From positions 1,116,001 to 1,180,000 of the forward strand of contig JAGKQI010000034.1 of NCBI GenBank assembly GCA_018806915.1: 64,000 nt of DNA. The letters are read 5' to 3'. Below, one piece after another: positions 20,553-30,154 of this stretch. The number at the start of each line of letters is the position of its first letter. The first letter of the stretch is position 1. Position numbers and translations under genes: made by a program. Source of the stretch: Phytophthora colocasiae. Lineage: Eukaryota; Oomycota; Peronosporomycetes; Peronosporales; Peronosporaceae. A model generated the notes under the pieces. That model was not told the origin of the DNA. It was given only the letters and a program-made list of their open reading frames with translations, and made no database searches.

Positions 20553-22712
20553 ATGATGATGGCAAGTATCACTAGTGACGGCGGAGGGGAAACCCTAGCG
20601 CTAGGGGAACTACTCCAAGACTTTGAGGTGAAACAACGTGGTCTGTTCCTCATGACCATTGACAAAGCAGTGGACAAGGCGATGAAGAAGCAGAGCGAAA
20701 TGTTGGACAGTGTCAAAGCTCAAGTGGAGGCGCGTCATCGTCGTGCAGTGGACGAAATCCGTGACGAAATGACGCGCACACAGCCGTCGCTACTGGAGAA
20801 CGTCATCAACAAGACGGTCACAATGGAGAACAATACGGGGCTCATCGATTGGATCAGTGATGAGAACAAGAAAAACCAGGCGGTAGAGTGTATTCTCAAG
20901 CTCCGTAGCCACTTACAGTCGGGCCAAGGCAATGCCTTCCGTAGTGACTTTGAGGCTCTACTTGTTGTCTATATGGAGTTTCTTCGAATCTCCATGTCGC
21001 GTGGCCAGAGACTCAATAATCGTATCGAAGACTTCCACGAAGCACTGTACCTCAAAGCTGACTATAATGACGAGCTCATTAATCTCGTGTACCGTGTACG
21101 TTGGGGCTGTCAGGGCGTGCGCTCCATTGGTAATGCACGCTCGCACGACTCGTCTCCATTGTCCGAGAGCGAAATCCTCGAGCTTTGCGGCTGTTTTAGT
21201 GCCATTGGCGCGGCAATGCCGACGCTCGCACTCGAGTTTGAAGTGTGCAAGCCCAAGACGGCACCAGCGTCTCCGCCACCCACAAGTGACAACAATTCAT
21301 CATTGAATGGTAATTCCAGCGTAGATATGGCAATGCTACAACAACTTCGTCAAGCAGCAGGCAATAGTGGAGGAGACCAGACGCCGTTCGACTTCATTAT
21401 CCAGTTAATGGCCAACAATGGTATCAACGTCAACTCAAGCATGCAGTCGTCTCTCTTCCAAGACAGCCAAAGTTCTAATACCATTCCGCCACTACCACCA
21501 GGGTTTAATGGAGGCTTAGGTGGTCTATCCGGTCAAGGATTATCCGGTCAAGGAGGTCTATCCAGTCAAGGGTTATCCGATCAAGGTGGTCTATCAAGTC
21601 AAGGCCTATCCATTCAGACGCCACCTTTGCCGCCAGGACTAAATGGCTTGGACTTGACCAATTTGAACGGATTAAACGCCAGCTCAACGCTAGCGCCGTC
21701 TTTATCGCGTCTAGGTTCAATTGGCAGCACTACGAGCAATTCAAGTCGGGATGCGCCTCCACTTCCTCCTGGATACAATGACAATTCTAGTGTGTGGTCC
21801 CAGCCTCCACTCCCGCCTAGCAATGGAAGTCCTCAGAAGATATCACTGCAGCCGCCGCTACCTCCTGGATCTGAGAGTCCGCTGCAGAGATCTCCACACT
21901 CATTTCGAGATGAAAGTCCTGTGAAGAGCCCATCGCAGCCGCCACTTCCGTCTAGTGCTGAAAGTCCGCAGAAGAGAGCGCTGCAGCCTCCTGCAGCCTT
22001 CGCCATTAAACAGTCCGACATGCCTACACAGGCTATGTTATCGATGGTCCCGGAGTTCACGTTCTACCACGATCGACCAATGGAACTACCCAAGGAGAGC
22101 GACCGCGTCCGCAAGGCCATGTTCGCGCGTATGCTTAATCATATGGATGAACTACCCAAGGCGACGCTGTGTCCCCTGCAACCAGGCCACGATCCGTCCT
22201 GCCCGCTATCGCACACGTACATGGAGGTAATGTCGTACAACCCGTTGTACAAGCGTCTAGTGTGCCGTCAGCCTTCGCACTACTGGGGCAGTCAGATCCA
22301 GGAAGACGAGAGCTGCGTGTGCGTGCACGTGGACACTGGTGTCACGTGGGAGTGGATGGATGAATCTCGCGACAAGCGCATGTACTGCCTCCGTGGAGCC
22401 AAGTGCACCAACAACAAGTGCCTCAAGTCGCACAGTTTCGAGGAAATGTGCTGGTACAATCCGTCGTACAAGATCAAGCGCTGTACTGTGCGCGCGCACG
22501 ACCACATCGCCCGTGCGCGTGGCACCATCGCGCCGCCCCTGGATTGTAGCTACTACCACATCGAAGAAGGCAAAAACGCTGACAAGCGCGAGTTCACAGC
22601 CGAGTACGACCACGTGGGGAAGGATATCAAGATGCTGTTCATCGAGCGCTCCCACAAACCCCTCGCCGACCGCCTTGAGGCTCTTCGCTACGCGCGTGCC
22701 AACAATCTCTGA
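20553..22712 (+). CDS. CCCH-type zinc-finger protein, probable RNA-binding regulator
   Basis: An intronless frame; ATG 20553 is preferred over an in-frame ATG at 20490 because a TATA box lies between them. The product is about 719 residues. The N-terminal 220 residues are helical with a coiled-coil stretch. A disordered middle has a Gly-Leu-Ser-Gln tandem array (about 21,520-21,610) and at least eight PPLPPG/PPLPxS motifs, typical ligands for WW, SH3 or profilin-type domains. The C-terminal 170 residues hold zinc-finger signatures: 'CPLQPGHDPSCPLSH' and 'CLRGAKCTNNKCLKSH' (C-x5-C-x4-C-x3-H), followed by 'MCWYNPSYKIKRC', recalling the plant tandem CCCH proteins that bind mRNA. Role in RNA regulation is inferred. 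Confidence 0.75.
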   Translation: MMMASITSDGGGETLALGELLQDFEVKQRGLFLMTIDKAVDKAMKKQSEMLDSVKAQVEARHRRAVDEIRDEMTRTQPSLLENVINKTVTMENNTGLIDWISDENKKNQAVECILKLRSHLQSGQGNAFRSDFEALLVVYMEFLRISMSRGQRLNNRIEDFHEALYLKADYNDELINLVYRVRWGCQGVRSIGNARSHDSSPLSESEILELCGCFSAIGAAMPTLALEFEVCKPKTAPASPPPTSDNNSSLNGNSSVDMAMLQQLRQAAGNSGGDQTPFDFIIQLMANNGINVNSSMQSSLFQDSQSSNTIPPLPPGFNGGLGGLSGQGLSGQGGLSSQGLSDQGGLSSQGLSIQTPPLPPGLNGLDLTNLNGLNASSTLAPSLSRLGSIGSTTSNSSRDAPPLPPGYNDNSSVWSQPPLPPSNGSPQKISLQPPLPPGSESPLQRSPHSFRDESPVKSPSQPPLPSSAESPQKRALQPPAAFAIKQSDMPTQAMLSMVPEFTFYHDRPMELPKESDRVRKAMFARMLNHMDELPKATLCPLQPGHDPSCPLSHTYMEVMSYNPLYKRLVCRQPSHYWGSQIQEDESCVCVHVDTGVTWEWMDESRDKRMYCLRGAKCTNNKCLKSHSFEEMCWYNPSYKIKRCTVRAHDHIARARGTIAPPLDCSYYHIEEGKNADKREFTAEYDHVGKDIKMLFIERSHKPLADRLEALRYARANNL

Positions 22713-23617
22713 TGGCCTGAGGTCTTTTCCGGTGCTTAATAAGCGGACCGGTTTGCATTTCTTTTCATATCGAGAGCTTGACCCTGTGTCAGACTCGTGC
22801 ATGTTAATTCTCTTAGCTTCGATCGCATGACGACACCGTCTTGGATCGAGGATAATAGCGATCAAGTAGCACTCTCGTTAGAGAGTTTTCAGATGCTCCT
22901 CTAGAGCTTTTGAGGCAATACATTTTGTTCATGTTGTTTACTGTGTTGAATGTTGCTGATCAAGAGCGAGAAACCTCGTGTAACCATTGAGCACGTGCCC
23001 AGCATTGAATGTCAACGTGTCGCCAACTCGATACCTCCCCTATACATGCATGCAAGACTGATACTACCGCTGCAGTAGAGTAATAGACACTGTCGTTTTC
23101 GTGTGTGAATACACTGCAGCAATGTCTTGATAGCTCTTTAAAAAAATGCACATCATAGGCCTCGTTGTTAGAATCTCAACGTGCTGATCACTTGCTGACT
23201 CAGAAAAGCTGCTCAATTGACTAAAAGGCTCAACGAATACGAAAAAGTATCTGGCCAGGAGTCCAAGGCAACTCGAGACTCGCTATACGTTCAAGGACGG
23301 AGGCCTGTTGACGTGAAATCTGATAGAAAGGGGCTTCATTCATTGACAGCAGATGGACTCCGTGGCCCTCCCAGCTGCATCAACTCATCCAAGTGAACGT
23401 CTCCATTTCGCCGGTGGATACTTCAATGGAGTGGACGTCCACATATCGGAGACCGTTGACAACCTTTCACGACAAAGCTCCAGTCGTGCACAACGACACC
23501 AAGATGTGCCATCAAGTATGCAACGGCAACACGTTACTGCCTGGGTGAGAGGTGACCCACAACTCGACGCCGACAGTGCACCCTGGGCGGGATTTGCGTC
23601 ACGAAACAGTGCAAGCC
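22713..23617. other. Intergenic region left of the Mutator-like element
   Basis: About 900 bp with no recognisable coding frame. A 91-codon frame at 23,353-23,628 runs into the transposon end and shows no family features. The last 11 bp (23607-23617) are the left copy of the direct repeat flanking the element; in the original locus this DNA was probably the upstream region of RNase T2 copy 2. Confidence 0.55.
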
Positions 23618-23620
23618 ACA

Positions 23621-23638
23621 CTCGTTAAAGCAACTTCT
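23621..23638 (+). repeat. MULE left terminal inverted repeat
   Basis: 18 bp exactly inverted at 28892-28909; the outermost 3-4 bp diverge between the two ends. Confidence 0.85.
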
Positions 23639-23722
23639 TTTTAAGCAACTTCTGCAACTTTATTATCAGCACCTTCTGCAACTTCCGCAACTTCCGCAAC
23701 TTCCGCAACTTCAGCAACTTTC
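23630..23722 (+). repeat. Subterminal GCAACTT array of the MULE
   Basis: At least eight copies of GCAACTT, several in a strict 9-bp register (GCAACTTCC), follow directly inside the left TIR. The right end has the inverse (GAAGTTGTTCCAAGGTGC repeats, 28,775-28,815). Such arrays are usual transposase-binding sites. Confidence 0.75.
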
Positions 23723-23753
23723 ACAATTAGTTCCGAACATATCTTTAACCGAA

Positions 23754-24077
23754 GTGAACCGCAGAACCGGACCGCGGTCAAAGATCGGAATCAAAAGTCG
23801 TGCATTCTTGAATTTGCAGCGTAAGGGGAAATGGAGCAGCAAGGCAAGAGGCAGAAAAAACACAAGGGCAAGAAAGCCGAAAAAAAAGAGCGCAAAAGAC
23901 GTAAGATTTAAACGGTACATTCAAAATATCAAATGTGTACCTGAACAAGTCGACTTTATACTAGGGCGCTATGCAAGCGAAGATGAATCGGATTCGTCTG
24001 GATATGGTCCCAAAAGGACGGATAAGAGCAAGAAGAAGAAAACGAAGAAGCACGCTAAACACAAACGTGGGTCGTAA
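23754..24077 (+). other. Lysine-rich small frame in the MULE
   Basis: A frame with no ATG at its head (it would need a GTG start) encodes a Lys/Arg-saturated segment, a short acidic Ser-rich patch and another Lys tract. An overlapping frame with an ATG at 23831 is also Lys-rich and ends near a GTAAGA donor, so a spliced small basic protein is possible. It may be the N-terminal nuclear-targeting part of the transposase; not resolved. Confidence 0.35.
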
Positions 24078-24216
24078 ACGAAAGATTCCTATAGTTATTG
24101 TTCCTTACTTTTCTGTATTGATTTGATTCGAAGCATCAACTCCAAGACGCACCCTGACAGCCGATGAGCACGAATCCGAAGACTCAGAGAACATACCTCC
24201 AACACAACCGACCATT

Positions 24217-26585
24217 TTGCCATGTAACTATCATGATAAATTTTTTTACAAATGCTCACGTGAATCTGACAATTTGTACTTTCTAGCTGGTGAAGTCATC
24301 CCACAACCCATTCGAAATCTAAAACCATCCGTTGGCGGACTGGAATTTGATTCTTGGGATTCTTTTGAAACCTACTGGAATCAGTATCAAGAGGAGAATT
24401 TGATTTCGTATCGTTGTCGTGATTCGGCAACAATACAAAACTTCAATAGCCGTCATCCCAACAATCAGATTCCTGTAGGATTCAGGTACGCATTCAAGAA
24501 ATATGCCTGTAAGCTAGGCTGTCGACAGAAATCAAGAGGAACAGGAAAACGGACACCCCGTAGTGATCGTTTCCGCGGCTGCGTCGCAAAATTCGAGCTG
24601 TCGTAAGACCTTCCGCTGAAGATTCTGGCAAGTGGGTCGTAATGATCACCAATGAGGTACAGATTTTACCATTTTCACAATAGTTTGGAGTACTAACATT
24701 TTACAATTTGTATTACTGTTTTTAAGAACAACTGCCATTGTCACAACACGAACAAAGCACTGTATGCTGCCCTCAAGTCCTGCGGAGAAATTATTGACGA
24801 CTCCATCCTGGACCAGCTCGATGCGTTTGCCGAGACAAACACAAGTACCAAACACATTACAGAATACGTATCACGGAAAATGGGTACGTGTTGTACTCTT
24901 GGATTACAAATACTCAATTCTGACATTTTCATATCTTAGACTTGCCGTTTACTTCCCAACAGATAAGAAATCTGATAACTTCTCGACTCGGCTCATCGAC
25001 CACCGAAGAACGCATAAAGGATCTCATAACAGATTTCGTAGGAGACGAAGGCAACAGCTGTCTACTGATCCAGGACGATTGGGGATACACGTCAGGTATG
25101 GTGATGCAAAGTGCAGCCCAAAAAGAGATTTTCAAGAGGTGGGGGGACAACTTAGTCCTGGACTGGACACACAATACCAATAACATTGGTTATTACCTCG
25201 GTGAGTGCTGAAGTTGCGCAACTTTTTTCTGTGCTAATTTCGTTTTTAGGGAGTTTGATTGTCACGGTTCCAACCGGTCGGGGTGTATCAGTTCTGGACT
25301 TCTTGTGCATCAATCAACAGAAAGAGATGCTGGTACAAGTTCTTAAATTTTTCAAGGGCATCAATCCGGAGTGGTCAAATGTTGAGTCATTGGTCATTGA
25401 TAAAGATTTTGTGGAGATGGCAGCGCTGAAGACAGAGTTTCCGGAAGCAGAGGTTGGTATTTATTATTTGAACTACCCAATAAAGTTAACTACAATCCTG
25501 TTGTGATCGGCAGATTTTCCTTTGTCAATTTCATGCTCTGCGTGCTGTTCGTCGGATGATGGCTAGTCGCAATCATTTCGTCCCGATAGGTCAACGGAAA
25601 GAAGTTGAAAATCTCTTTCGTGGCATGATGATGTCGATCTCGTATGAACGCTACTGTGGACGACGAGCTCAATTTGTGAAACGTGTGAACTAATTTCCTC
25701 TGCTTTCGTTGGATACTTTAAAAGATACTGGGATTCGTGCAGCTACCAATGGAGCAATTACGGGCGAGCTCAACGTTTTTCGGCAGGGAATAGCACAACT
25801 AACCGGATTGAGGCGTCTTGGAACCAGTATAAACAGCTCATTGGGAAGAAAACACGTTGTCTGCGGGTTGTTTTTAAACAACAGTCCTGTGTTCTCCGAG
25901 GTTTTGTTCACCACATTGGAACGCAAGACTTGCGTGCTGTTATCCTGGACGATTTCGCTTCTGAGTTGAGTGAAATTTCAAAAATACTGAGCTGTTACTG
26001 TTTTAAGCGTGTGCAGCTTCAGTGGCGTCGTCATGTTATCGATGGAGTCAATTGGATATGGCATCACTTTGTGGAAGGATCATGCGATGTGTATCAGTTT
26101 TCTGGTTCCTCCGGTGGGAGTATAAAGGTTTACTGGCGTTCGGAAGCACCGTGCGCATGCAATTGCTTTTTTTACGTGTCCACACGATTGCCTTGTCAGC
26201 ACATATTCAACGTGATGCAGCACCGGAATGTGGGTGGTTTTAAAGTTGCGCAACTTCAGCCGCGTTGGTCAATGAAAGAAGCAGAGGCGGTGGAGCCTAT
26301 ACTTACACGAACAATTCGTAGACTCGGTGAGTTGGGGAAATTCAAGGCCCCCGTCGCCTTCCCATTCGCTTGAACTCCGCCAAAAGAAGAATAGGATACG
26401 TCAAGATTCGACGCGGAGAAGTCTGCCTGAAACCTGTTCTCTCTGACTGTGAAAAATACAATATTGTGCAGGCAGAACTGTCACCGCTTGTTGATGCGAT
26501 GCAACGTCTCCCATCACACGAATTTTACGAGCGATTCTCCGATTTACGTGGACTACTTAGTAGTTTCAAAGAGCAATGGGGCTAA
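24217..26585 (+). pseudogene. MULE transposase (FAR1-like DNA-binding, MULE core, SWIM finger), decayed
   Basis: Transposase-like blocks occur in order: a FAR1/WRKY-GCM1-type N-terminal region (24,217-24,700, ending in a Cys/His pair, HCH), a MULE core with the acidic 'LDWTHNTNN' and 'LVIDKDF' motifs and 'FLCQFHALRAVRR', then 'GNSTTNRIEASWNQYK', and a SWIM finger 'CACNCFFYVSTRLPCQHIF' near 26,150-26,210. Three introns are plausible (about 24,655-24,726; 25,202-25,249; 25,456-25,512). At least three single-base frameshifts interrupt it, near 24,590 (A run), 25,675 and 26,348 (C run). Two lie in homopolymers, so assembly error cannot be excluded. The final frame (26,370-26,585) ends overlapping the ATG of the Ulp1 gene. 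Confidence 0.75.
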
Positions 26586-27747
26586 CGGCCGCTTTGGACA
26601 CCAGCACCGATGACACTGCAGATGAAATTGAGAGTGATCAGAGCGAGAATGAAAATGATCTTTTGGACGAAATTAATGAAGCATTTTCAAGCAGACGGAC
26701 GCTTTCACGCACCGAACCGGAACTGGACCTGGCAGCATTTCTTGTTGATAATCCTTCTCAAATATCCCAGCCAGACCTCGAGTTTTCTGAAGCTTCCCAA
26801 AGTATTATCGATGGCACCGGTGGCTACAGAGTTGAGGACGAAAACATCGCGTCCCCGTGCCATACCAACTCGGTTACTACCCATGATCAAATTGATCACC
26901 CCATCACTATTACTACAGAGGCGCTGGACTGTGATAGTGAACGCAGTGTGCCCCTTAGTGCAACTGCCAACAGAATTTCAGTGCCTCACCAGCACACATC
27001 AATTGACCCAGTGGAAGTTGCGCAACTTCCGACAACCGTGCACTCACGTGGGCCTGTCGTATCGGGAGTTGATATCATCAGACTGCATCAACCGCCTGTC
27101 GCAACTTCAACTTCAAACAATACTCAGCAGAAGAACGGTCGTCGTGGAATTGTTCATCTTCAATGTGATTGCCCTGTTGATGTGGAAAGTCTCTATATGT
27201 GGGCTCAGCATTTTAGCGATAAGGATCGCGTCTGTGAGATAATCGATCGCTATCCGGTTTTGTTCTCAGAGACCTTCTTACAGACTCGACGGCCCGACGT
27301 CGTCATGCGAATTGCCCCTACAAGCTACAATTTCTTGGTTCCCCGTGGATTACTCTCAAACATCTCGAGTGCTTTCGCAAACTGGGAGAAAAGTAAGTGT
27401 GACGCGGGTCCGAGTAAAATTTTTCATGATCTTGACACCGACAGCGCTGAACCTGTTCCAGTCGTAACTTTGGCAACGCACGGGGAGTTTACACGGTACG
27501 GTGGCTATTCCCTGAACTGTTAAGGTAAATAACTCTTAATTCTGTGTGATTTCAATGGTAATGCAGAAGGTATACAGTCGTTGCGAAGCAAATTTACGAA
27601 GTCTGTGAGGTAATCCACCGTTATCAGGATGATTTGGAGTGGGTCCATGGTCACATCACTACTGAAGACGATGCAGTGGAATCTCCACTTTATATTGCAT
27701 CTGTGATGCCATCTATGCCTAAAATGGCTCAGCAAGTTGCGCAACTT
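25211..27747. repeat. Four copies of the 14-bp palindrome AAGTTGCGCAACTT inside the MULE
   Basis: Perfect copies are at 25211-25224 (inside an intron), 26243-26256, 27015-27028 and 27734-27747 (the last three in coding sequence). Each is two head-to-head GCAACTT half-sites, the same unit that is clustered at both element ends. Chance occurrence of four perfect copies in 2.5 kb is negligible. Confidence 0.9.
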
Positions 27748-28563
27748 TTGTCCGAGTCTTGGCTGGCAAGAAAATTCATGTTGAGACCTGGTGCTGTGGG
27801 GAAAGGCGGCTTCTTACAGCTCGCTCAAGTCGTGGGTCACCTCGCAGGCAAAGCCAGACTAAGCGATTCCGTCATGCATTGTGCTTTGCAGTATATTTTT
27901 TCGCACCACCACGCACGTTGTTACACCGTGGACCCTATCCATGTGGAGAGAGGAGAGTTCAAGTTTCCTGCAACCGCGATGGCAGCATATCGACACGTCA
28001 TTGTCCCAGTGTTTATCAGAGCCTTAAAGCACTGGGTTATACAGATAATCACCCTACCGATTACGACAGATGAGCATCTGACCTTAGTGCTTTACGACCC
28101 GCTTGGTATCAAATCCCACCACGAGCTGCTCAAGGACAAATGGAATTCATATACGATGCAGTTTCTTCAAGAATGGCATGCTCGCGATTGTGCATGTACA
28201 AGAACAGTGGAAAATGCAGAGCATGCTGACACATCTCTTAACAGCAAATGCTTCTCTCCTTTGGTGAGGGAAAATCTACTCCTGCATCCACGACAGCCTG
28301 ATGCAGTGAGCTGTGGCGTTTTGTGCATTGCTCTGGCGTTTAGCTATATTGATGGTGATAAGAAGTTTCAGGAGATCAAGGTGGTGAAGCATGCCGAGGT
28401 GGACGCGATGCGTCTTTGCATCATGTGGCAGGTCCTGTGTGATTGTGATGAAAGGCAAAATGTGACAGATGCCACATTCAGTGTTTGGCCTGATGTTCAA
28501 TCTATCAACAAGAAGATCAACAAGCACTTCAAGGCGACGTCGCGTAGCGAAGCTACGCTTTAG
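26576..28563 (+). CDS. Ulp1-type (C48) SUMO-protease-like protein carried by the MULE
   Basis: Two exons, 26576-27495 and 27567-28563, joined by a 71-bp intron with a GTACGG donor and TGCAG acceptor that keeps frame, giving about 638 residues. The N-terminal 300 residues are acidic, Ser/Thr-rich and unrecognised. The C-terminal 250 residues show the C48 catalytic arrangement: His in 'KHWVIQI', Asp in 'LYDPLG', Gln in 'RQPDAVSCG' and Cys in 'SCGVL'. All four active-site positions are present and no stop interrupts, in contrast to the decayed transposase beside it. Ulp1 proteases remove SUMO or related modifiers. MULEs with captured Ulp1 genes are known in plants (Kaonashi, KI-MULE), so this is an oomycete parallel. 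The ATG overlaps the last 10 bp of the transposase frame. Confidence 0.75.
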
Positions 28564-28891
28564 TGCAGTTATAGTGAAATTCTCTGTCACCGTATTGGAT
28601 TAATTGACTTTTTACTTAGTACATCAGAAGAAATGTCAGTGTAGTAGTGCATGTTTGCCCAGATGTACTTGCAATGAAGACGAACGAGTACTGGGTCAGG
28701 AGAAGGGCTCTTTACCTTGGCCGTTGTTTCTAAACGTGCTGCAAGGTGCACAATGTGCTCGCAGTTGTTGTAGAAGTTGTTCCAAGGTGCTTGAAGTTGT
28801 TCCAAGGTGCACAAGAAAACGTTGCCGAAGGTGCTTAAAGGCGCGCAACTTCTGCACTTAAGGTGCGTGAAGGTGCACACGATGCTTCAAC

Positions 28892-28909
28892 AGAAGTTGC
28901 TTTAACGAG
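28892..28909 (-). repeat. MULE right terminal inverted repeat
   Basis: Exact inverse of 23621-23638, followed within 4 bp by the right copy of the flanking direct repeat CAGTGCAAGCC (28914-28924). Confidence 0.85.
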
Positions 28910-29812
28910 AGTCCAGTGCAAGCCCTCAGTGCAAGGCTCCGTCTGCTGTCCTGCAAGACCTCCCTGCCGATCTCTGAGGTCACTACGCAATTCACCCGCT
29001 CGAGCTCAAAGCTTCCTCTTCCCGATGTTCACTAGCTTCGCTACTGCCCTCCTCGCCTCCACGTTGCTGGCCGTCGACGTCCAGGCGGCCGCCACCAATT
29101 ACGCCGGCGGTTGGCTCGCCTCGGACCCCACCAACCAGTGCGTGGACATTTGCTCGGCGCCGTCCAAGACGTGTCTGACCTCGGACGCTACGTGCCTGGC
29201 CAAAACAATGGTCCCCGGTGACTTCGACTACATGGTGTTGGAGCAGCTTTTCGTGCCGCAGTTCTGCCGCGATCTGCTCAAGGGCGTCGACTCCACCATC
29301 TCGCACCAGAACATCGACGTGTACCCGAACGGCACGGCGTGCGTGGAGAATGTTGTCAAGAGTGAACTCACGATCCACGGTCTGTGGCCCAACTACGATG
29401 ATGGCTACGTGAGCTGCTGCAACCCGAGCACGACAGTGACGAACGATCCGTACAACGCTGCCGACTTTGCTGCCCAGCAGAGCACTCTACTAGCCACTAT
29501 GGAGGAGAAGTGGGTGGACGCTACGCAGGCCACCACGTACGAGTCGTTGTGCGAGATCTACAACCACGAGTTCCAGAAGCACGGACTGTGCTATGCTGCG
29601 AACGGTAGCGACTACATCTCCGCTGCTGTGACGTACTTCACCGCTACGTTGAACACGGCAGAGCGCATCAGTTCGGCCACTGAGCAGATCAACAAGTGGG
29701 CTGCTCAGTCGACGCCCCAGACGACTTTGGCTGAGATTGAGGCGCTGTACGACCACAGCGTCATGGTACTGTGTTCGGCAGTGGACGGCAACAACCAACT
29801 GTCGGCTATCCG

Positions 29813-30142
29813 TAGCAGCAATTGCGCAGTAACTTGGCTCGATGTCCAGGTCCTCCAGGTCCTCCAAGCAGCTACGACGTCAGCAACACAGAAAAGTAAG
29901 TAGCTTGAGCTCGAGTTGGTGAATTCAAGAGTGATTCATTAACATCTTATCTCCACCTTTGTCAGGAACGCACTGCTTCATCACAGTTGCGAGGAGGGAA
30001 GCCCCAGGCACAAAACCCCCTTTGACCATGTAGTCCATCAATCCGTGAGGAAAGATTACAGGCCTTTCCTGCCAATCCTCCACCGGATTCGCAGGCTTCG
30101 ACACGAGCGCGAGTTCTACGAACTTCAGCCGAAAGGCTCATA
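29813..30142 (-). repeat. Copia LTR (3' LTR in element orientation)
   Basis: 330 bp, matching 34406-34735 except for one substitution seen by eye. Confidence 0.95.
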
Positions 30143-30150
30143 CTCCCCCG
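30143..30150 (-). other. Polypurine tract
   Basis: On the minus strand GGGGGAG directly abuts the start of the 3' LTR, the expected primer site for plus-strand synthesis. Confidence 0.65.
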
Positions 30151-30154
30151 GAAC

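Larger units (their letters stand above)
23618..28913 (+). mobile_element. Mutator-like element (MULE) with Ulp1 protease gene
   Basis: The element is about 5.3 kb. Terminal inverted repeats match: CTCGTTAAAGCAACTTCT at 23621-23638 and its reverse complement at 28892-28909. It is flanked on both sides by the 11-bp direct repeat CAGTGCAAGCC (23607-23617 and 28914-28924), close to the 8-11 bp target duplication of MULEs. It carries, in one orientation, a basic small frame, a decayed SWIM-type MULE transposase, and a gene ending in a Ulp1-type protease. Both ends hold clusters of the half-site GCAACTT or its inverse. The exact outer border is uncertain by 2-3 bp because the target repeat and TIR ends are imperfect. 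Confidence 0.88.

Noticed and set aside
23660..23722. Regular GCAACTTCC repeats considered as a CRISPR-like array
   Set aside because: Units are 9 bp without unique spacers and lie at a transposon end; they are subterminal repeats.
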